A program made the position numbers and the translations under genes. Shown piece by piece: positions 12,081 through 12,905 of a stretch of 12,905 bases of DNA. The notes under the pieces are model-generated. The model ran no database searches and was not told the origin of the DNA. It saw nothing but the letters and a program-made list of their open reading frames with translations. The stretch is from Gallionellaceae bacterium (GTDB taxonomy: Bacteria; Pseudomonadota; Gammaproteobacteria; Burkholderiales; Gallionellaceae), in contig DMCN01000102.1 in NCBI GenBank assembly GCA_003445795.1, positions 1 to 12,905 of the forward strand, given 5' to 3'. Numbering within the stretch: position 1 is the stretch's first letter; each line of letters starts with the position of its first letter.

Positions 12081-12905
12081 ATGACCCAACCCACCCCCCA
12101 AACCACGCTCCTCTCCGACTACACCCCGCCGCCCTTCCTGATCGACACCGTCGACGTCGACATCGACTTCCGCAGCGGTGAGGCCATCGTGACAACCCAA
12201 CTGGCGCTGCGCCGCAATCCGGCCGCACACACGCCCAACGCCCCCTTGGTACTGGACGGCGAGGAGCTGGAATTGCTCGGCGTGAAGCTGGACGGGAAAG
12301 AACTGAGCAAGGATCGCTATCGCTTGAGCCCGGAGCAGTTCACACTCCCCGACGCACCCGACACCTTCCGCCTCGAAACGCAATCGCGCATCCACCCCGA
12401 TACCAACACGCGCCTTTCCGGTCTCTACCGTTCGGCCAACGGCTATTTCACCCAGTGCGAGGCGCAGGGTTTCCGGCGTATCACCTGGTTCCAGGACAGG
12501 CCTGATGTCATGGCGCGTTACACCGTCACGCTGCATGCCGACAAAGCGGCATTGCCGCAACTGCTGGCCAACGGCAACCCGGTGGGTAGCGGCGACGAGG
12601 CAGGCGGCCGTCACTGGGCCAAGTGGCAAGACCCCTTCCCCAAGCCCTGCTACCTGTTCGCGGTGGTCGCAGCCAAGCTCGATGTGCTGAGCGACAGCTA
12701 TCGCACGCTGTCGGGTCGCGAGGTGAAGCTGGCGATCTATGTAGAGCACGGCAAGCTCGACCAATGCGCACACGCCATGGCCGCACTCAAGAAAGCCATG
12801 CAATGGGACGAGCAGCGGTTCGGGTTGGAATGCGATCTCGACATCTACATGATCGTGGCGGTTGGCGATTTCAACATGGGGGCGATGGAGAACAAGGGGC
12901 TGAAC
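12081..12905 (+). CDS. pepN: Aminopeptidase N (M1 family), 5' part only
   Basis: The first 275 codons are present and the gene runs off the window end. PepN is a cytosolic zinc aminopeptidase that removes N-terminal residues in peptide turnover. The N-terminal beta-sheet domain begins LLSDYTPPPFLIDTVDVDI, and SGLYRSANGYFTQCEAQGFRRITWFQDRPDVMARYTV (about 116-152) is the very conserved signature of this family, followed by PKPCYLFAVVA. The fragment ends with the exopeptidase motif GAMENKGLN. The zinc site HExxH would follow and is not visible. The ATG at 12081 gives the usual short N-terminus; its ribosome site is weak. It is divergent from the nif operon and belongs to general metabolism, not to nitrogen fixation. 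Confidence 0.94.
   Translation, partial: MTQPTPQTTLLSDYTPPPFLIDTVDVDIDFRSGEAIVTTQLALRRNPAAHTPNAPLVLDGEELELLGVKLDGKELSKDRYRLSPEQFTLPDAPDTFRLETQSRIHPDTNTRLSGLYRSANGYFTQCEAQGFRRITWFQDRPDVMARYTVTLHADKAALPQLLANGNPVGSGDEAGGRHWAKWQDPFPKPCYLFAVVAAKLDVLSDSYRTLSGREVKLAIYVEHGKLDQCAHAMAALKKAMQWDEQRFGLECDLDIYMIVAVGDFNMGAMENKGLN

Noticed and set aside
11886..12803. Minus-strand frame of 305 codons opposite pepN
   Set aside because: It is antisense to the conserved PepN N-terminal domain and extends through the MITE-like element; no homology is recognisable.

Overview
This window comes from a GC-rich proteobacterial chromosome. It is dominated by an accessory nitrogen-fixation operon on the minus strand, about 6.7 kb long. 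Coding style, the NifM/NifZ/NifW set and the flanking genes suggest a diazotrophic betaproteobacterium, possibly of the Gallionellaceae/Nitrosomonadales type. That placement is inferred from gene content and order, not from a search. The structural genes nifHDK are not in the window.

Layout. Positions 1-63 hold the C-terminal tail of an EAL-type (c-di-GMP phosphodiesterase) protein. Convergent to it is a membrane-anchored coiled-coil protein with an Ala/Pro-rich tail (98-775, minus). It is divergent from a plus-strand group: a secreted alpha/beta hydrolase fused to a beta-helix-like domain (916-2283), an M14-type zinc carboxypeptidase (2417-3427) and a second alpha/beta hydrolase (3424-4179). 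The last two overlap at ATGA. A thiopurine S-methyltransferase homologue follows on the minus strand (4199-4894).

The nif operon reads right to left: iscA-nif, nifU, nifS, nifV, cysE, an unrecognised TPR-like gene, nifW, nifZ, nifM (11644 down to 4962). Genes are tightly spaced or overlap, except for about 140 bp between nifU and nifS that carries two palindromic REP-like hairpins. Upstream of iscA-nif there is a textbook sigma-54 promoter (11683-11698) and a consensus NifA upstream activator site (11793-11808). A likely intrinsic terminator follows nifM. Together the products make Fe-S clusters (NifS sulfur donor, NifU/IscA scaffold and carrier), supply cysteine (CysE), make homocitrate for FeMo-co (NifV), and mature or protect nitrogenase components (NifM, NifZ, NifW).

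From 11645 to 12080 there is no gene. This stretch holds the nif control region, a short palindrome and a roughly 141-bp miniature inverted-repeat element. The window ends inside pepN (aminopeptidase N, from 12081), cut just after its GAMEN motif.

The core nif genes look orthodox. The least explained items are the TPR-like gene between cysE and nifW, the three-cysteine tail of CysE, the hydrolase/beta-helix fusion, and the non-coding repeats inside and beside the nif control region.
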